The notes under the pieces were generated by a model. That model did no database searches and was not told the origin of the DNA. It saw only the letters and a program-made list of their open reading frames with translations. This document shows positions 42,901 to 47,584 of a DNA stretch of 64,000 bases, one piece after another (the stretch's first letter is position 1; each line of letters opens with the position of its first letter). The position numbers and the translations under genes were made by a program. The stretch covers positions 614,413 to 678,412 of the forward strand of contig CP150567.1 of the NCBI GenBank assembly GCA_049487715.1, in the 5' to 3' direction. This DNA is from Pycnococcus provasolii (taxonomy: Eukaryota > Chlorophyta > Pseudoscourfieldiophyceae > Pseudoscourfieldiales).

Positions 42901-43107
42901 GGTGGTATCGTGGAAGGCGGAGGTGACGAGTGTGGACGGCACGCACACCTCCCACGGCGTTGAATGAGTGGCCGCGGCAAACGAGGCGAACGAGAAGGCA
43001 CCCAACGCCCAAAGGAGAGTGCCATAGAGACTGAGCAAGCGCCCACGTGCCGTGGCCGTGGCCGTGGCCGTGGCCGTGGCGGCACGTCTTGCCGTCAGTA
43101 ACGCCAT
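24946..43107 (-). CDS. Giant 6053-residue double-module membrane receptor/channel-like protein
   Basis: One intronless 18.2-kb frame. Residues 24-47 form a signal peptide. Next come an LVIVD-like propeller region (about 230-620), a (T/P)PPADG repeat (about 750-840), a Pro/Ser rod (to about 892), Calx-beta-like domains (about 900-1560), VCBS/cadherin-like domains (about 1900-2430), a GCC2/GCC3 Cys-rich zone (CTPCAPGYRTL onwards, about 2660-2740) and a multi-TM block (about 2890-3450). After a charged cytosolic stretch, a second signal-anchor-like helix (about 3900) opens a second ectodomain, a second GCC2/GCC3 zone (about 4560-4640), a second homologous multi-TM block (about 4840-5240) and an 800-residue cytosolic tail. 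The TM blocks share LNIAI...WP...LNID and resemble TRP-like/Flc channel regions. An adhesion- or mechano-sensing role is inference only. Confidence 0.85.
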   Translation of the reverse strand: MALLTARRAATATATATATARGRLLSLYGTLLWALGAFSFASFAAATHSTPWEVCVPSTLVTSAFHDTTQSDRMPAGSTPSRLYVTTETGILNAYTITQAGQATATWSLGYKSIAQAKGYVEMQTGLAQRVAELGTSRPQWYTSRAALQAASRRRLDGYDIQGSCVRQKETATTTTTTTTTTVPATTTTTAAQAPGPAPAPAPAPAPPPAGFQPPATRFGKPFSHRVSLPTGQGKSSYARDVAVAGRYAFVVASSGSDASLVKMRLPIPNRGGSAKPPPSVENELTGNYLQGARAVAAPSISDGRKGDAKYVYVITTTGLLIIDAGRSRGSGMFLHANMPLAGDANHACRPWDVAAGDVRGGALRGVVFVACKLDNKVLTIDVSNPSYPSIRSEQSITAPTSLCVPSGSVAALSQVTDPLVIVGHNEKMITIMRSSMQFTHALSGSPSSLRSVAASLVYQGRGVAPRLAVWTITFNGVYRVLYKCPISQAIGGTCATISEQSLVQEGNDALLYDASSLAALQDAGAVIAVRGTTASRLVYVTYDPALNDALVIGGSLDQVPTRRRNLLAAPLVDASGVAANGDDVVMTSAGGVVVSADATDLYIPDSEGSIENSAGEQMQACSRTSFVKPAGCTLSCGAHGVLSAVANFPQDFEDSVNFARGCTWITPYLSSMPAGTSEECLKWALDLDGDFVLGIVDYSLWDEHRAAGTTPDAESCPAVNDDQLSPPSATPTTTTTTMPPAEAPTPTTTTTTPPADGPTPPADGTTPPADGPTPPADGTTPPADGPTPPADGTTPPADGPTPPADGTTPPADGPTPPADGTTPPADGPTPPADGTTPPAEGPGETPDPSPPPRPPPPLPPPPPPLPDPSPPPPPASPPPPYPSPPPSPPPPPPAIPGAMIADPATERLDVDEASVKSEPGTWKTYTVTLTQSPESTAVIKASLDAVSSGQISLRVAGETGAGGTEASATLSSAQWLQGTRNVRFEVAATGDEIVEGDHYARVQHQVTVDGQEGSNAPAKLDITIKDADAGRAEVQVSPARLRLDEGSTRSLGFSLKARPVSSVQVSISVPQASLGVLSLSGTDASGETKAEATAVQLSFTSDNYDTVQDISVSASVDDVANGVQSKSLVVECTSLTEPYDALVPLQVAVDVVDKSATGLRVDPIDPTMAFEVREGDGQGFTLYASLRTRPLASVDVVASEIRINNVTRLQIVPDTLTFSPSAWNSQKILQIFATDDDVAQGDADVSIAFKTSSLDSGYNDLTTPVDMKVLDNDVVGWNWAYTALPAGVQPAVSVAQPDVPVAQEALADTNHALHLEEGMRATFTLSLLSRPFQDVTLNTNIGSVTVLPSWKPDGIFYPLSFVLAGADAVVPFSTSTFSSEIMESRTLQILARDDDVCTGVGANAKRTVTVTHQISSGDAAYAGKRLATINVEIADDDVPYVCVGSNDPAKPCGGLGSTDSRGPVITVYESPTPTSVPLKVRLATRPQVESVRVRVTSNSQLRVQTQQGDDVITFTQENFADGVEISVTAIDDTKEERVHTADLSFVVLDSVDPCYVSTLAIPAATVRIIDDELADPIQVSVNLSQGKVVNTPIGMTLDFPAGSRVGGGSESLTVQQMSVRQMTNPPPSAVFDSQLTVSLELKNQAGSEVSNSNFAKPVTLRFPVAPGGLYDGVALVTIPSDASGATWEYVAETYIDQSGPFLVAQVKHFSIFSVVSVSPSLQVLPTGKTNVDGSPQRLSSKVMFVEGSEQPSLLFPALKLGNVEAGMKSSICAVEVSFISNFQKEEDQLKIAREAQLSDIGATYNAARGVLRLQGGSSGGSDGRGCTATASTSAFEAALREVGYVNVNTEAPATDVRLVSISVIEPYARSEQPVFQAVVSSASQAQNGGGGLGSGPVGGDGLLGKGGGDPLGLPGPGGLLGPGGEASGTAASIGIVVESVNDPPIVQMSLTELVYAEGAPAIPLDAGMALSDVDDATIARATVQVSPPSKNDLILYDSDEAPEAKGKIRVSRIETKEMTEDGVPVAYWEFAGAASSKVYTNALRALKYRNDGPLIVHASKKILFTVEDSSGGLAGGERDMAVLEQNDPPIASDGGPFQVREDSESAVQTMKAYDPENQKIVFKIVCPGSKGEIRIVDVSSGAFTYKPSRNLGLKTGETASDSFVFQVVDEDGAESNFAVFSVMIEGIDEPPVAKDMILTAFDGVNKVFNLDVTDPDGSDDIAAVYITERPVLDRNAVTLASQSSTSTYLKGLNPATYFIPKNSPSALRLGEDSFKYRVEDKSGALSEEASVTITIVLQRDYSNVPPKAPTPQIFNTLEDHIAIFALDADDDDTQDLTFLYALGKYPSKGRVGCILPNETSLQPTFEVTGSSGLCQLNDRDSLGKSGLISYEPKRHRTGDDEFWIIAKDNGDLQSDGVQVIVRIAPVNDPPTAACALDSEFGMDSAASWLNSELRNDGEFATLMRAGEVSRALDVLVEVPEDLKDVPDSDEYVAHKTAVVSLRNFWDGPDSRILRSTSTFGIQCEDSVTNARNFSAASDPLDKSGDDLQYMPSDAERADVYSKMANSLALLAFDADEVGNLTYVIEKYPTLGMLQWHDGSSKPPVVNRTETLSDRAIEPVVRPQGQPAVLSLYTLRGCRGTDSFVWRAADSNATTSVPITFSYTVACGPGSIVDGDDACTPCAPGYRTLPEQLDQAECLPCAPGEFNNAFGATTCERCPAGTYAPYPASRECMPCQHGNQTSAPGSTAAVDCVCTEGFWQSWRLNTTHPRLPGEDYDGTGEPGFKHPLGYISPGNCHECDVSTTICDEKGQILPKPRTREFFVNPFDGSDVATCDPVDSCLVHTDVNDVLDGKCARGYKWPGEGVKYTTVLSDKSALDEVVGEGCTLCARRYYRDNGKCRECPKEAWMIFIVFGVCAIVIAPVLVTLAQMHRGFSALNIAISYFQVNATFRQFEFQWPKLVVDWFDWLAILNIDVAWLAPECLVDFEYGYLHKMAMLQLLPIAYAVLFGLFYVAYRVYLFVLRAAREDDVENGEVVEEVEEAERKLRDHSMRTRAAYSLFSLWAYLILSTVTLEYFNCTQSGRVWRMRADPSVRCVWFPWIPDDKAPDRQAGLHYELAPLAVSSLFLYPFGIYAVFVWVLYSHREILKNRYVLQAIAEEANSELQRIENKKKKEKNAESEGETPTSANSEYPDTPFSVSTPASLSEDDSLSRGVSGVSTEPSTRKSWMARRVSQIFARDKESKPAKKKESRNHRENEQISKLAWGKMGDAGSLMLASLTSIQRYVAETRWSNDTGANQERGELRRTKTTKEIHDESMLLAQDVRTLERMKKLHGFLFQRYEPKYFAWELVALARKLGICCVRMLNSPLEQVIGVALILLVNIAATSQYDPYEENYLDNMEIFCLVSNLSILFAGYLFYSDLLSTTETDLAGVLIVVLMVVSMVIIAGYIVWDIAPLLRQLTQRVMPAFSLLGYRFGIHNPKNADQLAMWRIEQSSNGSKKAVYKREQIRQWREQARQKEMQLSHRGSDVDSSLSDTRDTTIGRTSTVTFAAEVQGPANVVISTESPKARGRIRVSEFKRRVALIRTMRSFLIRPKKLRITRLMKPVLTKKAFTSFSEWLNALDDEWMLDMILIAAERLFESMPQVQLKERVRRSMLEIRAFNFLRFKEKARLEKTDSGIERENSVGTEIIETQKFARRHGTKKISLPFTAGVVRSSHAVELYSYLAFSMMDVHTCHSGAEIQLPSTKRPFCILGLPAGTSIHPPKGCEYGTADVPRYGVTIVPLGDKRQSWLCPGGSSVQLPSSLTDRVVLSLPKGTVVTYAGLNDVSSVCPGLDAETRRASVMSLLDDLHERLNMLRTTHRIQSFERRKFDKTGSGKFARVDSSERTYLTQRISRHMSSFASRVTTMALAVVFGFLGINEVAGQLDPSAISTGWSAPDPGSSIAALLVVREDVTWSGNFLDAFEFSGGVPSNLNRSTFEVSCAPQRGRITLADSYDIRNRGKFSYVPKPDDFGDDVFSFSYALNTAPSSNDGVDADEDVATIRSLVRVRVLPENDPPEVPKFVESPHRLVPNRVYDEAKRETLPKVNPRQQLEMVLPPANAMDKDGHLLRFSIVTAPINGTARISSGNVLMYVPDAGSSDFRDSLMYRADDCGSNLICDESTRLCRSLTADGTSRLLPRLNQPCAYADGKVSIAVGSPTGLPPPIDVEEIILPEDTHLYGKLQRGGLPAELKPSDLRYVLVTKPDHGTVTIFCNGTEPCNRFLHEANEGSSWTDSEQDVEDDGAETEIKDQGFFLYVPDDNYAGNDEFRWGLVRTDDPAGTRPVDTAIVPIKIEAINDAPMQTRVEPWKVIEGETPSRATLLRVVNLGRNNQFIYKNVPPADTALYPSFEAVMAKASEVDDRPDANMILDPFALADAASVVDGEASDEPEGLSMFMRWVEKPQVEGSSPDALFPYFAIVRISAIDRDSTRVFWSLREQPRQGKMYVQYGVNGTYPRASDVLVADASSAMRAMTSFGTTPHDLHGFSTLYRPNALERGLPIETLAFNISDDRGLTSVAYVDINVRCAPGYFISPTNASKCEACEAGTYSPLADMESCLPCAPGTFSAPGQGLCTTCPLNTYAPNERTAMQCQSCPLNTMGNRTSITLARGSTSVLDCVCARALSGTTFEDLARVDGARGFYGPPGASCRPCPGPELGVGGRSFPEWTTCPHDNMRWPLSREGFFIQLPRGYKTASSPPPPLFSLVVSAGPVNDGEATSNATNATMMTLSSSTTTTTSTTTTTSVSTAVDILPPVTVRRCIPKQACPGFTSVEEMLNEPCKYGYEGVACNSCESNFYRFRNECMQCPENSQSYFWLGVAVMVLVFIPAALRLSRLFSRMPSLNIAIGITQMLALFGRFDLHWPRILKWTLFNISFLNIDIAVVHPSCIMDQFSWSGKWLFTLAIPLPFVFVALFDIVGRHYLRLYTMRFGEATLRCIPSTLLSPMYPVSERYQSWRIFRLWRFLRMDVVRPIFLAFVIPESAESYAVHVRGRVRQLLALAKICFIPLTLTLTEYIDCSYDEGVEASFLDADPTVQCFTFSTSKGWGRFFALFLCAFVIYPLGILFLFTSLLARAFGNLNNPNTVDLLGFVIQNFRKKYYYFELVGLFRKSIILAIYATFSNATVSAAMKQGVFSMMVLIPTLLLQQRCMPYAYTWLNRLEASCLLTEILVLFTGLVTLSDKTSVDFSNGLGAFCVLLILSNYVLLAAAILHENSERSGFINANQREKIIASARKVGRVHEIKRWMWERKLKTILTEARAGVLDLPHLKHTVGTALAEIYGNRAVHRSELMNKQKNPGGLRARSSLSWLQALRESGSSEDTSKLITYDQAIARFPKLIPTLDALVDAIEDHNLTLMEQHAEKLVDMMKTIYSGVRSNIWATIRALRFADMLIARRAPSLLLSYQANRLMNRHASSADVFLACEACRREATALLASLTAKPPEVPVNVDGDAPRSPIPYDQLKPLAVAMGKAISLVTKCVHFNLGQGLLRQKNDSDESKDLEEERLQHAKSVLDELLVREAPNLMTLHGTYLENVDAEIEEGPEKSSFLSGSIVEKAKRVSEERRREAAEKGGDVPPPAEAKSDLLRALEVVLRDEMKTFTLSLFRVAVDHDAPSGIHDLDVHDNPALSSTPSEYGTSSSSSSMGTRAIFDGYMPINDLGAAFAQVHETVIGDATSMLYDAYATGTLVASSDLHKTTSDSTRNHVDVEDTDRATARRTTREEVRRVLTEAYEFSRPREGVRLGHTGLLPLEYVLDPSSRVHLLENLVRNATEYDAIQAKRSKINDDAESSTSSEDSARGAFREEILKWPYMDVVATAIELGCVDALTPANGMQNLKSSARSIVTWGKGKEVRKKIQPHVTADQVRSELNTRSRTSQLGSDTSSGGSGSYAASSAAAPFQKVRSYKLDMPVMPNDDMDTEEELSLPGQSPSDDEGENEVDISKLSAREMMMNHPYDDRVQTAPSRTDMQDPRTSTYVPTLQRSLSTGPAVGGDADVSLEFDSRYPIEGLAPPKKDAF
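40590..40853. repeat. 42-bp / 84-bp higher-order repeat in the giant gene
   Basis: A 42-bp unit encoding TTPPADGPTPPADG is repeated about six times. Successive copies alternate gcaggt and gctggt, so the true period is 84 bp, about three times. Confidence 0.9.
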
Positions 43108-44098
43108 CGTCGTCGTCGTGCTGTCGCGCGAGCTGCGGAGAGTGACGAACCGAACCGGTGCCCGGACAGCCGGAGTATCGGAGGAGTATCGGAGGCGGAG
43201 ATCCCCGGTGCGCTCTGCGGGAGGGCTGGGGAGGGGAGGGGGGCGGAAGGGGGGGCGCAGGGGCGGCTGTACAGGACTTGTATGGCCGACTTAATTCCTG
43301 GTCAAGAAGCCATCCTCCAAGCCTATCGTAGTGGTAGGTGCCGAGAAGGCGAGATTGAATGGTATTGAAAGGGGACTTGTAAGGTGGGAACCGTAAACCT
43401 GAGCCTCTCCGATCTCTCACCGAGGCGCCACTTGACACACGCTCCTCCTCTCACGCTCCTTCGGGACCCTGGAGGCTGCTGTAGTGCAGGAGTGCAGGGA
43501 ACGGAAGGGAAGGGAAGGGAGGCCAATAGGCCATTCTTAGGGTTGGGTTGGGTTGGGTAGGATTTTCCCACGGGCAGACTGGGTGTGCGGTTGGGTGGGC
43601 AGTGGGCACACACTGCTGGTCCGACCCTGCTGGCTCTACCCCCCACGGCCCGATCAAAAAGCACGTGGCGAGCTCACATTCCCACAGGTCGCAATTTACT
43701 TCCAAACAAGAACCTGCCGGATTCACACCAAAGATCCCCTCAAGCCCTAGCTAGACTAAGGTCGGTTACACGTGCCCCCTTCCCGCCTCTTCGGATCTTC
43801 GGACTCCACACTTCGTTCGGTCTTCCGAGAGACCGTTCGGGGAAGCCTCAGAACTTGACTATGAGAGCCATAACCCGAGGACCTACACAAGTCCAGTCTC
43901 ACCTTACCTGTACTGTACTGTAGTTCTCTATGGCAGTATGTACAGTACCGTACAGTACTAGTAACAGCACTGTACGTGGTCTAACTATTTCGAACTATGG
44001 ATACCACTTGCTGAGTACACAGGCTTGCACCACCCTGGTCTACTGGAATAAGGGACCACCAGGCCAGGCAAGTGAGGCAACTATACAGTCTAATTATC
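43108..44098. promoter_or_regulatory. Upstream region of the giant gene
   Basis: About 1 kb without a supported gene. It contains TTAGGGTTGGGTTGGGTTGG (43538-), a GTTCGGGG (43834), and a dense GTACTGTAC/GTACAGTAC palindromic cluster at 43909-43975. The tandem minus-strand TTL-like gene ends at 44099. Confidence 0.4.
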
Positions 44099-46639
44099 TT
44101 ACAGGAGCACCTTGCGCAGAGACGTCGCAAGGCCAGCGGATGTGCACTGGCACTGCAGAAGGACCTCGCGGAGCAACGTCAGTGCGGACATCAGCAAGAG
44201 CGGACGATCGGACGAACCCGATGTCGGAGTCTTCGTAGCAGTCTTCCAGCGGGCCACGGCGACATCCGCATGACTGCGCGCACGAGACGAATCCTTCACT
44301 AACGCCTCGACCCACGAGCGAGCGAGCTTACGCGCGCGGGAGAGGGTGGGAACGGAGCCCCGGGCGTCGAGCAGCGTATGCGCGGCGCGCCCGAGATGTC
44401 GGAGCAGATTCATAGGCGCAACATCATCATCCCAGTTATCCTCGTAGACGAGGTCGTATGCCTTCTGCGTCCACCCGCTCGCATGCGTGGAGTCGCTCAT
44501 GACAGCAGTTTGTATGCGAGCAAAGGCGAGCTCGAGAGCTCCGCAGAGGGCGAGCGTTTTCACGTGCTCGTCAACGGGAGATGGAACGTGCACGTGAGGC
44601 CGATCCGAATCCCGGCAGTGGCACACCTCATCACCCAGCCGTGCACTGGCCTCGACGATCTGCGTTCTCCGACGTATGCGCTCAGCACGTGCCTTTGCCA
44701 CGTCTGCAAGACGCGGCAGTCGCTTACTGCCGCCACTACCACGTTTTCCTGTGATTGGCAGGTCGTCGCGAGCTGGTGACGCCGCCACCCCGAGTACGCT
44801 GTCAGGAATGTCCTCAGCAATGTCAAGGACCCAGCTCGGGCTCGCGTTCGCTTCGAGGAGCACGCATCGTCCATCTGTAGTGAACATTACGTCCCAGCCG
44901 AGCACAGACACGCAAACCGGCTTGTGACTGTCCGCACGGCGAACAGCTGCGGGCCACTCCGCCTCCGCCACAGCGAGAAGAAGCTCGCTTGCCTCGCCGA
45001 CACATGACGCCGCGCGTGCCCACAGCGTGTCGGCGATTGCGCTCGCGGACATGCCATTTCCCCACTTGCCCTCCACCTGTGCCGCCGCCGTTGCAAGAGC
45101 TGCGCGCGCCGATCTCTTCGTCCCGGATCCGCCCGTGACATCCGTGTGATCAATGGTGTAGCCCGCAGCCTTCTTGTTCAGGGCTGTATTCGTAAGTAGC
45201 GCACTTGCCTGCAGTTTGGATGGCGAACCGCCCTCGAGCTCGACTGGGTCGACGCAGAGTCGCGCTAGGCCGTCACGGCAGAGATAGGCGCGCGATGGCT
45301 GCCCTCCACCAGTCACGAGCGCCGCGTAGAGGCGCAGATCAAATTTTCGGTTGTCCACGGTTAAGGGCGGGTCCACGAATTCCTGAACAACGTACTCGTC
45401 GTCACCGGCAGCCGGCATGGTTTGCGCACCACGAAGCACCCGCAGGTCCACAGGCAGTCCGAGGAGAATTGCGTTAGACGGTTCATCGCCACCTGGCATT
45501 GTCCTTGCCCATGCCGCCAGACTCGCCTCCATGCCACGACGACAGGCGGCACTGACGGCGTTGCAGATGGCATCCTCGGTTGCCTCGACGACCGCGATGC
45601 CGTCTCCCTGGCTGCCACGGCTCGGCTTGGCAATGAGCCGCCGCGTTCTGATCTTTCGCTCGGCGATGGCCTGCTTGAGCGCGCGCCAGTCCGCCGGAAG
45701 TACCCAAGTGTGCGGCACAGCTTCGAGCACGTTAGACGAGCCGTTGGCAGCGGCAAGCACTCGTGCGGCGGTGACGAGTCTTGCGAATGGTGCTTTTGCG
45801 CAGGCATTATGCATGCCTGGTAGTCGACCACATGCTTCGTTTGCGCGCGCGCTACCTAGGAACTCCGCCGCCTCGTCGGGATTGGCGAACCACCGCAGCG
45901 CCGAGGCGCCTCTTGCCACCGCACGTTCAACCGCGTGCCGTTCGACTTTGTCACGTGCGCACGGCATGCCTAGCCTTTCGCATGCGAGTGAGATCGCTGG
46001 AACGCTCGTTCGAGCAGCACCTGACGCGTCCGCATACGCCCGCGCGGCGTTGACACGCGCCTGTGGCAGAGACGGCAGGTTCCACGGCGACGCCGCCGGC
46101 GGTGGTGACGCGTTTTGTTGTTCACCTGCACTTCCCGCGACGAGCGCCGGAAGCCTTTGCTTTCTTTTTCCCGACTGCGACATGTTCTTAACCGCGGCAA
46201 CGTTTTCCTGTTCCTCGCCGTGTTCATGTTGCCGTTCCCTTCTCTGAGTCTGCTGCTGCTCTTCCGTGTTGTCGTCGAGGACGTCGGGAGACTCTTCACT
46301 CTCCGAAGAGAAGGTGCTGCTGGTATCGTCCTGTTCGGCGTCCAGCTTCGGCGCGAAGAGTCCCGGTCGCATTCCCGTCGCGTACACGCGCTGGTCGCCT
46401 CGCGTCACGGCGCGTTTTCGCGCGAGGCTGGCCTTTCTCCTCTGAAGTTTTCCCGCCACGTCGTTTCCCGAGGGGAGCGGCGACCGGGACTTTGCGGCTG
46501 CGCGGCACCGCACGCCGCTGTTCACGGACTTCAGGGTTGGACTGCGAGACAAGGACGGAGGCGCGAGAGGTGACCCCTTGAGGCCGTTGAGGTGGTTGCA
46601 AGTCCCGCGCCCTCGCCCGTGCTCGTCACGGAACGCCAT
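44099..46639 (-). CDS. Tubulin-tyrosine-ligase-like (TTLL) protein
   Basis: 846 residues from the ATG at 46639 (MAFRDEHGRGRG); further upstream the open frame only crosses the telomere-like tract. The N-terminal 250 residues are disordered, Arg/Ser/Gln-rich. The TTL ATP-grasp domain spans roughly residues 290-600: HTWVLPADW, IAKPSRGSQGDGIAVVEA, EYVVQEFVDPPLTVDNRKFD plus LRLYAALV, and the metal-binding end GWDVMFTTDGRCVLLEANAS. TTLL enzymes add glutamate, glycine or tyrosine to tubulin, typically in cilia and centrioles. An extra insertion of helices precedes the GWDV strand. The amino-acid specificity cannot be judged. TGTAA overlaps the stop codon. Confidence 0.88.
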   Translation of the reverse strand: MAFRDEHGRGRGTCNHLNGLKGSPLAPPSLSRSPTLKSVNSGVRCRAAAKSRSPLPSGNDVAGKLQRRKASLARKRAVTRGDQRVYATGMRPGLFAPKLDAEQDDTSSTFSSESEESPDVLDDNTEEQQQTQRRERQHEHGEEQENVAAVKNMSQSGKRKQRLPALVAGSAGEQQNASPPPAASPWNLPSLPQARVNAARAYADASGAARTSVPAISLACERLGMPCARDKVERHAVERAVARGASALRWFANPDEAAEFLGSARANEACGRLPGMHNACAKAPFARLVTAARVLAAANGSSNVLEAVPHTWVLPADWRALKQAIAERKIRTRRLIAKPSRGSQGDGIAVVEATEDAICNAVSAACRRGMEASLAAWARTMPGGDEPSNAILLGLPVDLRVLRGAQTMPAAGDDEYVVQEFVDPPLTVDNRKFDLRLYAALVTGGGQPSRAYLCRDGLARLCVDPVELEGGSPSKLQASALLTNTALNKKAAGYTIDHTDVTGGSGTKRSARAALATAAAQVEGKWGNGMSASAIADTLWARAASCVGEASELLLAVAEAEWPAAVRRADSHKPVCVSVLGWDVMFTTDGRCVLLEANASPSWVLDIAEDIPDSVLGVAASPARDDLPITGKRGSGGSKRLPRLADVAKARAERIRRRTQIVEASARLGDEVCHCRDSDRPHVHVPSPVDEHVKTLALCGALELAFARIQTAVMSDSTHASGWTQKAYDLVYEDNWDDDVAPMNLLRHLGRAAHTLLDARGSVPTLSRARKLARSWVEALVKDSSRARSHADVAVARWKTATKTPTSGSSDRPLLLMSALTLLREVLLQCQCTSAGLATSLRKVLL

Positions 46640-46790
46640 GGAGCTCCAGCCAGCGCGCGGCCTCCTGGGAAGAAGAAGGAGCAAAAGAGGCAAAGGAGGA
46701 AGGAACCCGGGACGCGGCACCACAAGGTCAACCTCCCCCCGGGCAGCCGGGGGGGGCCTGCGCCTGGGCGCGCCAGAAACGCCTACCACG

Positions 46791-46820
46791 GTTAGGGTTA
46801 GGGTTAGGGTTAGGGTTAAG
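46791..46820 (+). repeat. Interstitial TTAGGG tract
   Basis: Four to five GTTAGGG units lie about 150 bp upstream of the TTLL ATG and 20 bp before the truncated GT90 frame. Confidence 0.85.
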
Positions 46821-46840
46821 GGGGAGGGGTTGTAACGGGG

Positions 46841-47470
46841 TTGCGTACGGAGAGCGTGTGCCTGCGTATCGTACCCAATCCGCACGAGGTTGACGGCACG
46901 GACGACTTTTATGAGTTTCCCTATCCCGGGAAAGGTCGACGCGCACCGGCATTCGCAGAGCGTCGACTGCAAGTGTTCTACCGTGGAAAGCTTCAACCTT
47001 CTCAAAATAAAACATCACAACACATCGTTTTCGGGATGGGAGCCGACCCGGCGAATCTCGACTGGCTCGACGCGAAAAGCATATCAGCAGAACGACATGA
47101 ATTCGGCACATGTCGATACTTGCTTGACATCGGCGGTGTCGACGGTACGACGTGGGGTTCGTTGCGATGGAAGATGGCCCTCGGATCGCTCGTCTTCAAG
47201 GTTGAAAGCGACCGCTACACCTGGTTTCACACGCTCGTACGGCCCCACGTCCACTACATACCTGTCAAGGCTGACTTGAGCGATCTGCGCGCTCAATACG
47301 AGTGGGCGATCAACCACCCCGAGGACGCCGAGCGCATCGCAAAGGCTGGACAGAAAGCGGCGACCTCCATGAATCGGAACGTCTTCCGTCGGATCACCAA
47401 GGAGATCATTGCTAAGACGATCAACGAATGCGAGATGTACAACCACACGACTGAGGCGGCAATTGTTTGA
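46841..47470 (+). pseudogene. GT90 (CAP10-like) glycosyltransferase, 5'-truncated
   Basis: The frame holds only the C-terminal part of a CAP10/POGLUT-type family 90 glycosyltransferase: VFYRGKLQPSQ, then EFGTCRYLLDIGGVDGTTWG, SLRWKMALGSLVFKVES, HVHYIPVKADLSDLRAQYEW and ERIAKAGQKAA. These enzymes transfer glucose or xylose in the secretory pathway. The first codon of the open frame is TTG at 46841; no ATG with an N-terminal donor-binding half exists in front, and the frame begins about 20 bp after a TTAGGG tract. It is either a 5'-truncated pseudogene or the last exon of a gene whose earlier exon I cannot find. TGTAA lies at 47512, which suggests a once functional 3' end. Confidence 0.7.
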
Positions 47471-47584
47471 GATGAAAGTTACCAAAATGTATCCCCTGTT
47501 GTGTAAGAAATCATCCCAAATTGGTTTTACAAGCTCATCACCAAAAAAAAAGTTCCGATGCTGACAAGCACGGGTAAATCCAAT

